Both the position numbers and the translations under genes were made by a program. A stretch of 64,000 nucleotides of DNA, taken from Chryseobacterium takakiae. Lineage in GTDB: Bacteria; Bacteroidota; Bacteroidia; Flavobacteriales; Weeksellaceae. How positions within the stretch are numbered: position 1 is the stretch's first letter; every line of letters begins with the position of its first letter. Positions 18,792 through 28,477 of this stretch are shown in pieces. Under the pieces are notes generated by a model that worked only from the letters and a program-made list of their open reading frames with translations, ran no database searches and was not told the origin of the DNA. The stretch lies in NCBI RefSeq assembly GCF_900129385.1, contig NZ_FQVO01000010.1:124001-188000 (forward strand), given 5' to 3'.

Positions 18792-19385
18792 TTATCTTTC
18801 GTCATCGTTATCTTCATCATCAAAAACATCGTCATTGTAATCTTCTTCTTCCTCATCATCGAAATTATCGTCATCCTCATCTTCAAAATTACCACTAACG
18901 GCAAAATCATCTTCGAAGCTGAAATCATCATCCAGCAATGGCATGGCAGATTTCTTTTTGGATCCTCCTGCTCCGCTTTTGCTTGGTGCTTTTAAAGGCA
19001 CATTCCCGAATCGGTATACGGTAATTGGGTAGTTTACGCCTTTTGTTTCATCAATAATCTCGATCAATTCGCAGAAAAATTCCCAAAGATCGAGAAGTCC
19101 GTACTGAAACTGAGCTTTATCACCTTTATTTTCGAAAGCTTCATCGATGTAAACATCCGACATAATCTCTCCATCGCCATCGTCACTCATGTCTTCCAAC
19201 GGAACACTTTTTACGATTGTTCCGTCTTCTTCCAGTAAATTAAAAGCTGAAAGCTCGTCTCCCTGCAAGCTGAACGCACTTTTAATTCCTAAATGTAAGT
19301 TCCATAGCGTCTGTTTTCCTTTAACTTCGATATCCCGGAAAATATCTTCTTTCGCATCTAATATTACGCGGATTTTGTAAACCAT
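18792..19385 (-). CDS. pRiA4b ORF-3 / IS1096 TnpR-like protein
   Basis: A 197-residue protein. The N-terminal 130 residues (MVYKIRVILDAKEDIFRDIE, then TLWNLHLGIKSAFSL) fit the plasmid pRiA4b ORF-3 family, a name that comes from mobile elements. The C-terminal third is almost wholly Asp and Glu (from about residue 148), with a basic SGAGGSKKKSAM linker before it. No transposase or resolvase gene is near, so it appears to be a resident gene. Function unknown; the acidic tail suggests interaction with a basic partner. Confidence 0.8.
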   Translation of the reverse strand: MVYKIRVILDAKEDIFRDIEVKGKQTLWNLHLGIKSAFSLQGDELSAFNLLEEDGTIVKSVPLEDMSDDGDGEIMSDVYIDEAFENKGDKAQFQYGLLDLWEFFCELIEIIDETKGVNYPITVYRFGNVPLKAPSKSGAGGSKKKSAMPLLDDDFSFEDDFAVSGNFEDEDDDNFDDEEEEDYNDDVFDDEDNDDER

Positions 19386-19515
19386 CAGTTTAAAATTACT
19401 TTTTTGCCTTTGTTATTATGATAAATCTCTGTTGCAAATATAAAATAAATGAGATGTGACAAAAAAATATTTCAGGATTTTTTAAAATATTTTTTTTTCA
19501 TACATTTTGCAAAAA

Positions 19516-20547
19516 TTATTTACTTTTTTCAAGCATAAAGCTGAATTTTGTTCCTTCGAGGTATACGCTTTCTACTGTGATATTTTCATTATGAGCCTCC
19601 AGAATATGTTTTACGATGGCCAATCCTAATCCTGAGCCTCCTTCTCTCCTGCTGCGGCTGGTTTCCACGCGGTAAAATCTTTCAAAGATCCTCGGAAGAC
19701 TTTCTGCTTTGATGCCCATTCCGTTGTCGATAACTTCAATCAGAACTTTATTTTTAAGAATATTCGTTTTTACCACTACTTTTGCTTCCTGTCTGTTGGC
19801 ATAATGGATGGCATTGGAAATAAGGTTGATAAAAACCTGCGAAATCTTCTGTTTGTCTGCCTCTACAAAAATCTGCGGATGCAGGGTCTGGATCTGCATG
19901 GTAGCATTATGTTTTTCGGCTTCAAGATCAAGGAGATCAAAAATTTCCCTAATGAGAAGGTTGACATCAAATTTTGAAACGGTAAGATTTATTTCTCCTG
20001 CCTCCAGGCGGTTGATCATATCCAGATCGGTAACAATGGCAATAAGCCTTTCTACTGACTTATCAATTCTCTCCAGGTATTTGTCGCGGATGGTAAGATT
20101 ATCTACTCCGCCGTCACGCAAAGTTTCTACATATCCCTGGATGGAAAACAAAGGCGTTTTAAGTTCATGAGAAACATTTCCTATATATTCCTTACGATAG
20201 CTTTCCATTTCCTTCATCATGTCCAGCTCGGTAACTTTTTTCTGATTTAAATCTGAAAATCTTTCTCCGAGTTCTTTGATGGTAATGTTCTCGGCATCAT
20301 CATGAACAATTTCCTGTGGTAACAGTTGCGAAAGCCCGCGAACCTGTTTTTTACCATAGTAATTGAACAACAGCTCTAAAACAATATAATTAATGATAAA
20401 GATAAAAATAAGGCAAATGAAAAGACCTATCTTGAAGAAAGGTGTACTGTAGTAGATATCTTTTAGCGAATCAAAAATGATTACTAAAAGAAACATCACC
20501 AATGTCAGAAGACAAGAGGCTACGAGGGTAAGTCTGTAAAATTTCAA
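19516..20547 (-). CDS. PhoR-like sensor histidine kinase
   Basis: Membrane sensor kinase of 343 residues. Two N-terminal helices (about 8-28 and 38-60) are followed by a short linker, then the phosphoacceptor His in NVSHELKTPLFSIQGYVETL. The ATPase domain shows NLISNAIHYA (N box), VIDNGMGI (G1) and GSGLGLAIVKHILEAH (G2). There is almost no periplasmic loop, as in PhoR-type kinases. It is the second gene of an operon with the response regulator (51-bp gap). The signal is inferred, not shown; phosphate limitation is the first candidate. Confidence 0.88.
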   Translation of the reverse strand: MKFYRLTLVASCLLTLVMFLLVIIFDSLKDIYYSTPFFKIGLFICLIFIFIINYIVLELLFNYYGKKQVRGLSQLLPQEIVHDDAENITIKELGERFSDLNQKKVTELDMMKEMESYRKEYIGNVSHELKTPLFSIQGYVETLRDGGVDNLTIRDKYLERIDKSVERLIAIVTDLDMINRLEAGEINLTVSKFDVNLLIREIFDLLDLEAEKHNATMQIQTLHPQIFVEADKQKISQVFINLISNAIHYANRQEAKVVVKTNILKNKVLIEVIDNGMGIKAESLPRIFERFYRVETSRSRREGGSGLGLAIVKHILEAHNENITVESVYLEGTKFSFMLEKSK

Positions 20548-20598
20548 TTTTACAATTTTTATGGGTTTGATGTAAAGGTAAGAAAATGAAATTGAGTA

Positions 20599-21276
20599 CT
20601 AAACAATAAGTTTATACCCAATTCCTTTTAAAGTCTGGATTGTGTTGATCCCTAATTTTTCTCTTAGCCTTCTGATATGTACGTCAATCGTTCTTTCTCC
20701 TACGATCACATCATTTCCCCAAACCTTTTCCAGAATTTCTTCTCTTTTGAATACCTTCTCCGTGTTGGAGGCAAGTAAGTAAAGAAGGTCAAATTCTTTT
20801 TTCGGAAGCAGAAACTGCTGTCCGCTTTTCGATACTCTGAAATTGTCTTTATCAATGATCAGATCACCAATCTCAATAAGCTTGGAATTGTCCGAAACCT
20901 GAGAAGTAAGCTGTAATAAAGCATTTACTTTAGAAATAAGGATTTTCGGTTTGATAAGTTTTACGATATAATCATTTGCTCCTGCCTGAAAACCTGCCAG
21001 CTGAGAGAATTCTTCGCTTCTTGCTGAAAGAAAAACGATCAGCGTTTTCTGAAGTTCCTTAATTTTACGAAGTTCCTGACATGTTTCAATACCGTCTTTT
21101 TCAGGCATCATGACATCCAGTAATATAAGATCGGGCACAATTTCTTTGGCTTTATCGATACCTTCGTTACCATTTGTGGCCGTATAGATATCATAGCCTT
21201 CCTTTTCCAGATTGTAAGACAGAATCTCTAAAATATCCAATTCATCGTCTATTAAAAGGATTTTCTTTTGGTTCAT
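20599..21276 (-). CDS. PhoB/OmpR-type response regulator
   Basis: A 225-residue two-domain regulator. The receiver has the acidic pair in IDDELD, the phosphorylated Asp in LILLDVMMPEKDG and the Lys near ANDYIVK. The C-terminal winged helix shows ERTIDVHIRRLREKLG and TLKGIGYKL. It precedes the histidine kinase gene and is divergent from the TonB-dependent receptor, a natural target. A TAnnTTTG promoter element lies 18 bp upstream of the start codon. Confidence 0.92.
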   Translation of the reverse strand: MNQKKILLIDDELDILEILSYNLEKEGYDIYTATNGNEGIDKAKEIVPDLILLDVMMPEKDGIETCQELRKIKELQKTLIVFLSARSEEFSQLAGFQAGANDYIVKLIKPKILISKVNALLQLTSQVSDNSKLIEIGDLIIDKDNFRVSKSGQQFLLPKKEFDLLYLLASNTEKVFKREEILEKVWGNDVIVGERTIDVHIRRLREKLGINTIQTLKGIGYKLIV

Positions 21277-21293
21277 TTCTAATTTTTACGCGT

Positions 21294-21301
21294 CAAAGTT
21301 A
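21294..21301 (-). promoter_or_regulatory. -7 element of response-regulator promoter
   Basis: On the minus strand TAACTTTG matches TAnnTTTG, 17 bp before the start codon at 21276, so the leader would be very short. No clear -33 TTTG. Confidence 0.5.
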
Positions 21302-21363
21302 ATAATATTTTAATCACAGTTTAATAAAAGGAACATCGTTCACATAAAGTTAACAATAATATC

Positions 21364-21390
21364 TTTTTCTTAATGTTTAGTTAAGAAAAA
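21364..21390. promoter_or_regulatory. Inverted repeat in divergent spacer
   Basis: Perfect 10-bp inverted repeat (21364-21373 with 21381-21390, loop of 7) halfway between the response regulator and the TonB receptor. It could be an operator for the adjacent regulator or an RNA hairpin; nothing in the sequence decides. Confidence 0.4.
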
Positions 21391-21464
21391 ATTAAATTTC
21401 CCTAAACCATTTACCCCACAGATTCTTTCTTCCTTTGCACCGAAAGTTATATAGTAAAAAAGAA

Positions 21465-24020
21465 ATGAATTTTAGAAAACTGAGTATCGCAGTTTTGTTT
21501 TTAACAACATCGGGAACTGTACTTTACGCTCAAGAGACCAAGAACGACACCTTAAAGAAAGAAAAAAAAATCGAAGGTGTAATTATCCAGGGAACTACTA
21601 AAAAGGGAGCAGAATCTAATATTATAAGTCTTCAGAAAAAATCTGTAGAGGTAATTGAAAGAGTTGGTTCTGTACAGCTCACCAAGCAGGGTGTTGGCGA
21701 TGCGGCAACAGCAGTTACCAAAGCAACAGGTACTCAGAAACAGGAAAGCAGCGGACAAATATTCGTAAGAGGTTTAGGAGACCGCTATAATTCAACGACA
21801 TTAAACGGACTTCCTATTCCTTCTAATGATCCTTTATATAAAAATATTGATCTTGGTATTGTAAAAACCGATATGATCGATTATCTGAGTCTGGAAAAAG
21901 TATACACTCCGAGAATATGGGGAGACATGGCAGGAGCCAATGTAGATATCGTTTCAAAAGTATATACAGGAAAGCCGTATTTTAGAGTTAACCTCGGTTC
22001 TTCAGTAAATTTCAATGCTGTTAATAAAAATAATTTTCTTCTTCAGGACGGCCCTAATTTTTTCGGGACCGATATCATTAAAAAACCTTCCAATGCTTCT
22101 GTAGCAAGTGCTGGATATGTTTTCAAAACTTCGTGGCAGGACAAGGAACAGAATAATCCTTTTGCTTCATCATTAGGAATTGATTTCGGAACAAATCTTA
22201 AGATAGGTTCTACAGGAAAGTTAAGTATATTCGGATATGCAGCTTTTGACAATGATTACGGATATGTAAAAGGAATTGCAGGAGGTGCATACGACGGACA
22301 GAATACACCGCTGAAAATTTATCAGGATGCCGAAGAATACAGATATCTTACAAACAGTACCGGCTTACTTAATTTAAATTATAAGATTAACAGCAATCAT
22401 AATATTAATTTTACGACCAACTATATCCACACCACTGACCAGAAACTGGGAAATTATATGGGATATAACAGGGATTATTATGATAACGACCCGTTACAGG
22501 AGAGATATGTAACCAATCTTAGAAGAGCTACTTACAAAGTAAACGATTTATTCGTTAATCAACTAAGAGGTGAACATACACTGTCTGAACCATTGAAAAT
22601 TTCATGGAACTTAGGCTTCAACAGGCTTGAAAGCAAAAGACCGGACCGTCAGCAGAATGTTACCATATTCGACAAGCAGCTTAACACAAGCTTCTTTGCA
22701 AGCAGTAATCCGGGGGCAAACAACAGATATTTCGATAACCTGATTGAAAACGATTATGTAGGAGACGTACATGCAGATTATAAATTTTCAGAAAATGTAA
22801 AAGTTACTTTAGGTTACAGCGGAAGATATAAGGATAGCGATTTCAGGGCAACCCAGTATAACTTCAGAATAAAACTCAGCCAGGGAAGTTATTTTGTAGA
22901 TCCTAACAACTACGATACTTTTTTCAATCCTTTGAATTATCAGATCGGTGCTTTCGATATTGTAACATTCAGAGGAGATGTGAAGTTTGATCCGGCTACT
23001 GCTTTAATTCCGCAGTTCTTTACATCAGAAATATTTAACAATGCAGGGTATGCCAACCTTGATTATAAATTTAATGAAAAACTTACCGCGCAAATCGGGG
23101 TTCGTTATGACAATCTTAGTCAGAAAATGACTTACAATACGGCACTTATTTCCAACGGAGGTAATTTAGATAATAACTATAATAAGATATTACCATCATT
23201 GAATGTTAAATATGCATTGAATGATTTCAATAACTTCAGATTATCAGCTTCCAAAACCTATACGACTCCGCTTTTGCTTGAAATGGCTCCGTTTGAGTAT
23301 GAAGATATTGATGAATCAAGCTTAGGTAACAAAGATGTTTACCCTTCCGATAACTATAATTTAGATCTTAAATGGGAATGGTTCCCTAAAAAAAATGAAG
23401 TAATTTCAATTACAGCTTTCGGAAAATATATCAAAAACCCTATTTCCAGAATTACTATCGCTTCCTCTTCCAACGTGGTATCATTCGCCAATGTGGGAGA
23501 AAGTGCCAGAGTATTCGGAGCAGAGATTGAATTCAGAAAAGATCTTTACACCAAAGGAAACTCAAGATTCTATACCTTCCTTAATGCAACTTATCTTAAT
23601 ACAGAGCAGGATCTTGATTCCAAAAAGCTTACAGAAGAAAACACCTATGTTTCCGGAAACTTCCTGAAAGATAAAGAAAAAATGCAGGGCGCATCAGATT
23701 TCCTTGCCAACGTAAACCTTGGATGGGAAAACAAAATGAAAAACGGAAATCTTGATCTTGTTGTAGCGTACTCTTATATCGGAGACAACATCTACTCATT
23801 AGGATTCGAAAAAAGAGGAAATATGGTAGATAAAGCAATTAGTACGCTTGATGCTACGGCAAGATTCAAATTCAACAATGGATTGGGAATTTCACTTCAG
23901 GGTAGAAACCTCATCAATCCTACAATAAAAAGAGTTCAGGACAATGAAAACACAGAGCTTATCTCTAAAGAATACAAAAGAGGTATCGGGCTAGGCTTAG
24001 GAGTTTCTTACGAATTTTAA
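21465..24020 (+). CDS. TonB-dependent outer-membrane receptor
   Basis: An 851-residue receptor starting MNFRKLSIAVLFL at 21465; a TTG ten codons upstream is less likely. After the signal peptide (cleavage near LYAQE), the plug shows GQIFVRGLGDRYNSTTLNGL, followed by a long beta-barrel ending in a C-terminal Phe (GVSYEF). Two lipoproteins follow at once and PhoB/PhoR-like genes diverge from it. The cargo cannot be read from sequence; phosphate-related or peptide substrates are guesses from context. No N-terminal carboxypeptidase-like domain of the SusC type is obvious. Confidence 0.92.
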   Translation: MNFRKLSIAVLFLTTSGTVLYAQETKNDTLKKEKKIEGVIIQGTTKKGAESNIISLQKKSVEVIERVGSVQLTKQGVGDAATAVTKATGTQKQESSGQIFVRGLGDRYNSTTLNGLPIPSNDPLYKNIDLGIVKTDMIDYLSLEKVYTPRIWGDMAGANVDIVSKVYTGKPYFRVNLGSSVNFNAVNKNNFLLQDGPNFFGTDIIKKPSNASVASAGYVFKTSWQDKEQNNPFASSLGIDFGTNLKIGSTGKLSIFGYAAFDNDYGYVKGIAGGAYDGQNTPLKIYQDAEEYRYLTNSTGLLNLNYKINSNHNINFTTNYIHTTDQKLGNYMGYNRDYYDNDPLQERYVTNLRRATYKVNDLFVNQLRGEHTLSEPLKISWNLGFNRLESKRPDRQQNVTIFDKQLNTSFFASSNPGANNRYFDNLIENDYVGDVHADYKFSENVKVTLGYSGRYKDSDFRATQYNFRIKLSQGSYFVDPNNYDTFFNPLNYQIGAFDIVTFRGDVKFDPATALIPQFFTSEIFNNAGYANLDYKFNEKLTAQIGVRYDNLSQKMTYNTALISNGGNLDNNYNKILPSLNVKYALNDFNNFRLSASKTYTTPLLLEMAPFEYEDIDESSLGNKDVYPSDNYNLDLKWEWFPKKNEVISITAFGKYIKNPISRITIASSSNVVSFANVGESARVFGAEIEFRKDLYTKGNSRFYTFLNATYLNTEQDLDSKKLTEENTYVSGNFLKDKEKMQGASDFLANVNLGWENKMKNGNLDLVVAYSYIGDNIYSLGFEKRGNMVDKAISTLDATARFKFNNGLGISLQGRNLINPTIKRVQDNENTELISKEYKRGIGLGLGVSYEF

Positions 24021-24049
24021 ATTAAAACAGAAATAAATCTAAAAGTATT

Positions 24050-25216
24050 ATGAAAAAGAATCACTTAAAATTAATAGCTGCGGCTTTATTTATTGGTACT
24101 TCATTCGCTGTTCAATCATGCAGCAGCAGCGATGATGATGATTCAATCCCAACAGTATCTCCTGTAGGAATCGCTCAGGACCCGAATAACTTTAAAGGTG
24201 ATGTTCCTAGCGGACAGGTTGTAACTTTGGACCCTACCAAAGTATACAAACTTACTGGTGCTGTAATGGTAAAAGACGGTGGTAAACTTGTAATTCCTGC
24301 CGGTACAAGAATAGAAGCGACAGGTGGTACTTCTTCATTTATTACAGTAGAACAGGGAGGACAGATCTTTGCTAACGGTACAGCTTCTGCTCCTGTAGTA
24401 TTTACATCTCCTGCTGCAACACCTGGAAGCTGGGGAGGATTAGTAATCTGTGGTAGAGCTCCTATCAACAAAGGAACTTCTGCTACTGCTGAAGTAGGAA
24501 ATGCTACTTATGGAGGTACAAATGCTACAGACAACTCTGGATCTCTTACTTATGTGAGAGTAGAATATGCCGGAGCAATCTTCACAGCTGATAAAGAATT
24601 CAACGGACTTTCTCTTTTCGGAGTTGGTAGTGCAACAAAAGTAGAAAATGTTGCTTTGGTAAACGGATCTGATGATGGTATCGAATTCTTCGGAGGAACT
24701 GTAAATGTTTCAAACATCGTATCTGTTGGCAACGAGGATGACGCTTTCGACTGGACTGAAGGATGGAACGGAACTGCAACCAATATCTATAGTAAGAGAA
24801 GAGCGAACGGTACAGGAAATAGAGGTATTGAAGCTGATAATAATTCCAACAACCACGATGCATCTCCAAGATCAAACCCTACCATTAAGAATGCTACCTT
24901 TATCGGTGCTACTTCAGGAGAGGCAGACGGTTTCAAACTTAGAGTAGGAACGTATGCTACAATAGACAATGTTGTTCTTTCAGGATGGTCTACCGGAATC
25001 AACATCGAAAATGATGCATCGGTAAGCTATTTCAACGGAGGTGGTAAAATTACCAATATTAAATTTGACAATGTTACAACAAAAGCTTCTGCTAAATCTA
25101 ATGCAGGAAGTTCAGTAACTGTATTGGCAAATACTTATACAGAAAACACCAATGCTGCAGGAGCAGGAAACGGAACAGCAACTCCTACATGGGCATCAGG
25201 ATGGTCAAGCTTATAA
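24050..25216 (+). CDS. Surface lipoprotein, beta-helix-like (paralogue 1)
   Basis: A 388-residue lipoprotein, with the lipobox in FAVQSCSSSDDDD and the run of acidic residues after the Cys that often marks surface export in Bacteroidota. The body is Gly-, Asn- and Thr-rich with repeated strand motifs (VKDGGKLVIPAGTRI, VTVLAN) and reads like a parallel beta-helix or beta-solenoid. It starts 29 bp after the TonB receptor and has a paralogue next door. It is probably the substrate-binding partner of the receptor. Similar proteins are sometimes mislabelled multidrug transporter. Confidence 0.85.
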   Translation: MKKNHLKLIAAALFIGTSFAVQSCSSSDDDDSIPTVSPVGIAQDPNNFKGDVPSGQVVTLDPTKVYKLTGAVMVKDGGKLVIPAGTRIEATGGTSSFITVEQGGQIFANGTASAPVVFTSPAATPGSWGGLVICGRAPINKGTSATAEVGNATYGGTNATDNSGSLTYVRVEYAGAIFTADKEFNGLSLFGVGSATKVENVALVNGSDDGIEFFGGTVNVSNIVSVGNEDDAFDWTEGWNGTATNIYSKRRANGTGNRGIEADNNSNNHDASPRSNPTIKNATFIGATSGEADGFKLRVGTYATIDNVVLSGWSTGINIENDASVSYFNGGGKITNIKFDNVTTKASAKSNAGSSVTVLANTYTENTNAAGAGNGTATPTWASGWSSL

Positions 25217-25252
25217 GACATAAGTAATTAGTTTTATCATATCAAATTAAAA

Positions 25253-25286
25253 AAAACGGCACCGGAATTTTTACCGGTGCCGTTTT
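25253..25286 (+). terminator. Terminator between paralogous lipoprotein genes
   Basis: Perfect 13-bp stem (25253-25265 with 25274-25286) with a flanking A run and a T run, so the second lipoprotein probably depends on read-through or its own promoter. Confidence 0.85.
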
Positions 25287-25412
25287 GTATGTATTGAATT
25301 AATCTGCATTTCTTCTGATTCGGATTATGGAAATACAGAGAAAAATGGTAATTTGGTCTTCTGAAAATAAAACAAGTATTTAAATACCTTTAAGCATAAT
25401 AATCATAATATT

Positions 25413-26576
25413 ATGAGAAAAAACTATCTGAAGCTCTTCATTGCAGCTGCCGTTATCAGCTTTTCATCCATAATCCACTCATGTTCGGAAGATGAAGACA
25501 CAGCCAGAATTGAAGTAGTGGGAATTGCACAGGATCCGGCAAATTTCAAAGGTGAGGTTACCGATGGCCAGGTGGTTACTCTTGATGCGACAAAAGTATA
25601 TGTACTCAATGGAGCGGTACGCGTGAAATCCGGTGGTAAGCTTGTGATTCCGGCAGGAACAAGAATTGTAGCTACGGCAGGAGCAGAATCCTATGTTGTA
25701 GTAGAACAGGGCGGACAGATTTTTACCAACGGAACTCCCGCATCTCCCGTAACATTCAATTCCTCCGCAGCCGCTGCGGGAACATGGGGAGGTGTCATGA
25801 TATGCGGAAAAGCACCCATCAATACCGGTACAACAGCTACTTCCGAAGTCGGAAATGCTTCCTATGGCGGAACAGCCGCCACAGACAATTCGGGAGCATT
25901 AACGTATGTAAGAATTGAAAACGCAGGAATCAGCTATGCTACCGATAAAAACTTCAATGGCCTGTCCCTGTATGGTGTGGGAAGTGATACGAAAGTAGAA
26001 AATATAGCCGTTGTAAATGGTGCTGAAGATGGGATCCAGGTGTATGGCGGAACAGTAAATATTTCCAATATTGTTTCCATCAGCAATGCAGATGATGCTT
26101 TTGTCTGGACAGACGGATGGATAGGAACAGCTACCAATCTTTATACAAAAAGAAGAACCAGCGGTACAGGAAATACCGGGATCAAAGGACTCAACAATGC
26201 TACAAATGCAGATGCCTCTCCAAGATCCAATCCGATTATTAAAAATGTGACCATTCTTGGCGGGACATCAGGAGAATCACAGGCAATAAGACTGTATTCC
26301 GGAACACACGCCAATTTTGAAAACGTAGTGCTTTCTAACTGGACAGACGGTTTCAGTCTTGAAAGTAATTCCACGGTAACCTATATCAACGGGCAAAGCA
26401 AAATCAAAGATGTATTTTTTGACACCAACGTTACCAACAAAATGACAGCGAAAGCAACCGATGGTTCCACGGTAACCATCCTGCCATCAACATACACCGA
26501 AAAATCTGATGCTGCCGGTGCGGGAAACAAGCTGGGAAGTCCGGCCTGGGCAATTGGATGGTCTACCTTACAGTAA
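25413..26576 (+). CDS. Surface lipoprotein, beta-helix-like (paralogue 2)
   Basis: A 387-residue lipoprotein that is a close paralogue of the preceding gene along its whole length. Shared stretches include VGIAQDP, KLVIPAGTRI, VENIAVVNG and the ending AAGAGN...W...GWS. The lipobox is in IIHSCSEDEDT. A 196-bp spacer with a terminator separates the copies, which arose by tandem duplication and have since diverged. It is likely another surface partner for the nearby receptor. Confidence 0.85.
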   Translation: MRKNYLKLFIAAAVISFSSIIHSCSEDEDTARIEVVGIAQDPANFKGEVTDGQVVTLDATKVYVLNGAVRVKSGGKLVIPAGTRIVATAGAESYVVVEQGGQIFTNGTPASPVTFNSSAAAAGTWGGVMICGKAPINTGTTATSEVGNASYGGTAATDNSGALTYVRIENAGISYATDKNFNGLSLYGVGSDTKVENIAVVNGAEDGIQVYGGTVNISNIVSISNADDAFVWTDGWIGTATNLYTKRRTSGTGNTGIKGLNNATNADASPRSNPIIKNVTILGGTSGESQAIRLYSGTHANFENVVLSNWTDGFSLESNSTVTYINGQSKIKDVFFDTNVTNKMTAKATDGSTVTILPSTYTEKSDAAGAGNKLGSPAWAIGWSTLQ

Positions 26577-26598
26577 ATTAGTTTAAAATGATAATAGC

Positions 26599-26632
26599 AA
26601 CGGCATCGGAAAATCAGGTGCCGTTTTTTTTG
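26599..26632 (+). terminator. Terminator after second lipoprotein gene
   Basis: Stem 26599-26607 with 26617-26625, one G-U pair, followed by eight T. Confidence 0.8.
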
Positions 26633-26639
26633 ACTGATC

Positions 26640-26960
26640 TTTCGTAACCGGCGAATACTTCAGCAGATATGTAATACATTCTGCCAGATCTTTAAAACAC
26701 TTATCCTGACTTATATTTCACCTCTTCGGATACGTGTAACACCTCGCTGTCGGGGTGATGAACGTCAAAATAAAGGTTGAACAACCTCTCGGAACCGTTA
26801 AAATATTTGGGGAATTTTACAATTGTTCAACATCGGTATTTGCTGATGAAATAAAAGTGTGCTATGATAAGATAGAACTCCAAAGGAGTTCTGGTATTAC
26901 AGAATGGCTTATCAATCTACACAGATATTGCTCCTTTAGAATAAATTAAATGATGACATC
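26640..26960. repeat. Degenerate intergenic repeat, no gene
   Basis: The 548-bp spacer before hemL holds CACCTCGCTGTCGGGGTG (26741-26758) and AACTCCAAAGGAGTT (26877-26891), then TACACAGATATTGCTCC, words that recur in flavobacterial intergenic repeats. A 64-codon frame with a GTG start (26755-26949) crosses it but has no family features, so I read the region as decayed repeat. Confidence 0.5.
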
Positions 26961-27071
26961 ACGCAGTATGCTGTAAAATTATTACTAAAAAATGAAAAGT
27001 ATTAATACAAGAGACTATCCAAAATTTTAGACAGCCTACGAATTTTCATGTTATGATTTCAGATTAAAATA

Positions 27072-27102
27072 AAAAAGATGAAGCTTTAAACCTCATCTTT
27101 TT
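27072..27102 (-). terminator. Terminator after hemL
   Basis: Perfect 10-bp stem (27072-27081 with 27093-27102) followed on the minus strand by a T run, 23 bp past the hemL stop codon. Confidence 0.75.
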
Positions 27103-27124
27103 AGAATTTATTTTTAAAAAATTA

Positions 27125-28408
27125 TTAAGAATATTCAAATTTTCTTACAGCTTCCAGTGTCATATCAATTTCTTTATCCTTGATGGCATCACTGATAAAA
27201 TACGTTTCATAGCCGCTTGGCGGAAGATAAATTCCATTAGTAAGCATCTGGTGGAAAAAATTATTGAACAAGGCATGATTGGCTTCCTGGGCTTCATCAA
27301 AATTAGAAACCCTGTTGGTATGGAAAAACACCGACATCATTGATCCTTTACGGTTGATTTTGTGAGCAATTCCTTTTTCATTCAAAATTTTTCCGATTTC
27401 AAAATCCAGTGTTTCGGTTGTTTTTGCTAATCTGTCAAAAAACCCGGCGTCATTCTTAATTAACTGAAGCGTTTTGAGTCCGGCTCTCATTGCTAAAGGA
27501 TTTCCGCTAAGTGTTCCTGCCTGATAAACTCCTCCTTTCGGAGCCAGGTGATCCATAATTTCATTTCTTCCTGCGAAAGCACCTACCGGAAGTCCGCCGC
27601 CGATTACCTTTCCGTACGTTACCAGATCCGCTTTTACATTAAAGAGTTCCTGAGCTCCACCGAAAGCCAGCCTGAAACCTGTCATCACCTCATCGAAGAT
27701 TAATAAAGCGCCGTTTTCATCACAGATGGTTCTCAGCTTCTGTAAAAATTCGTTTTCAGGAAGAACACAGCCCATATTTCCGGCTACAGGTTCAATAATG
27801 ACTGCAGCAATTTCACCCTCATTATGTCTGAATAAATCTTCTACCTGTTCAAAATCATTATATCTTGCCAGCAACGTATCTTTCGCCGTTCCTGCCGTTA
27901 CTCCCGGAGAATTCGGATTTCCGAAGGTAGCGGCACCACTCCCCGCTTTTATCAGGAATGAATCTGAATGTCCGTGGTAACAGCCTTCAAATTTTACGAT
28001 CTTATCCCGCCCCGTAAAGCCTCTCGCCAGACGCACTGCGCTCATGCAGGCTTCCGTTCCTGAAGAAACCATTCTGATCTGGTCTATATTCGGGACATTA
28101 TCCACGATGAATTTTGCAATTTCCGTTTCCAGTTCTGTGGGAGCTCCGAAAGAGAAACCTTTTTCTGCCTGGATTTTTAATTCCTCTAAAACTTCGGGAT
28201 GGGTGTGCCCTAAAATAGCCGGCCCCCAGGAATTAATGTAATCAATATACGTGTTGTCATCGGCATCGGTAAGGTAAGCCCCTTTTGCAGATTTCATAAA
28301 AACAGGCACTCCACCTACGGATTTGAATGCCCGGACCGGGGAGTTCACTCCTCCCGGAATGTATTGGTACGCTTCATCGAATAAAGCTGAACTTCTTTGG
28401 TATTTCAT
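27125..28408 (-). CDS. hemL: Glutamate-1-semialdehyde 2,1-aminomutase
   Basis: PLP enzyme making 5-aminolevulinate from glutamate-1-semialdehyde in the C5 route to heme. The start [20 protein letters not shown] at 28408 gives 427 residues, the usual length; an upstream frame to 28453 is unlikely. Visible: [16 protein letters not shown] near the N-terminus, [27 protein letters not shown] and the PLP lysine in [14 protein letters not shown]. It is transcribed after the glucosaminidase gene with a 69-bp gap. Confidence 0.96.
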   Translation of the reverse strand: MKYQRSSALFDEAYQYIPGGVNSPVRAFKSVGGVPVFMKSAKGAYLTDADDNTYIDYINSWGPAILGHTHPEVLEELKIQAEKGFSFGAPTELETEIAKFIVDNVPNIDQIRMVSSGTEACMSAVRLARGFTGRDKIVKFEGCYHGHSDSFLIKAGSGAATFGNPNSPGVTAGTAKDTLLARYNDFEQVEDLFRHNEGEIAAVIIEPVAGNMGCVLPENEFLQKLRTICDENGALLIFDEVMTGFRLAFGGAQELFNVKADLVTYGKVIGGGLPVGAFAGRNEIMDHLAPKGGVYQAGTLSGNPLAMRAGLKTLQLIKNDAGFFDRLAKTTETLDFEIGKILNEKGIAHKINRKGSMMSVFFHTNRVSNFDEAQEANHALFNNFFHQMLTNGIYLPPSGYETYFISDAIKDKEIDMTLEAVRKFEYS

Positions 28409-28477
28409 ATATAGTTGTTGGTAAATGGCTGATGTTGTCAGTGGATCAATCAACCGACAACAAAGACCATCAACGAA

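Noticed and set aside
18792..19385. Possible insertion-sequence remnant suggested by the IS1096-type family name
   Set aside because: No transposase, terminal repeats or target duplication around it, and the gene has its own terminator.
26755..26949. A 64-codon open frame with GTG start between the lipoprotein and hemL
   Set aside because: It runs across repeat words such as AACTCCAAAGGAGTT and shows no signal, domain or conserved residue pattern.
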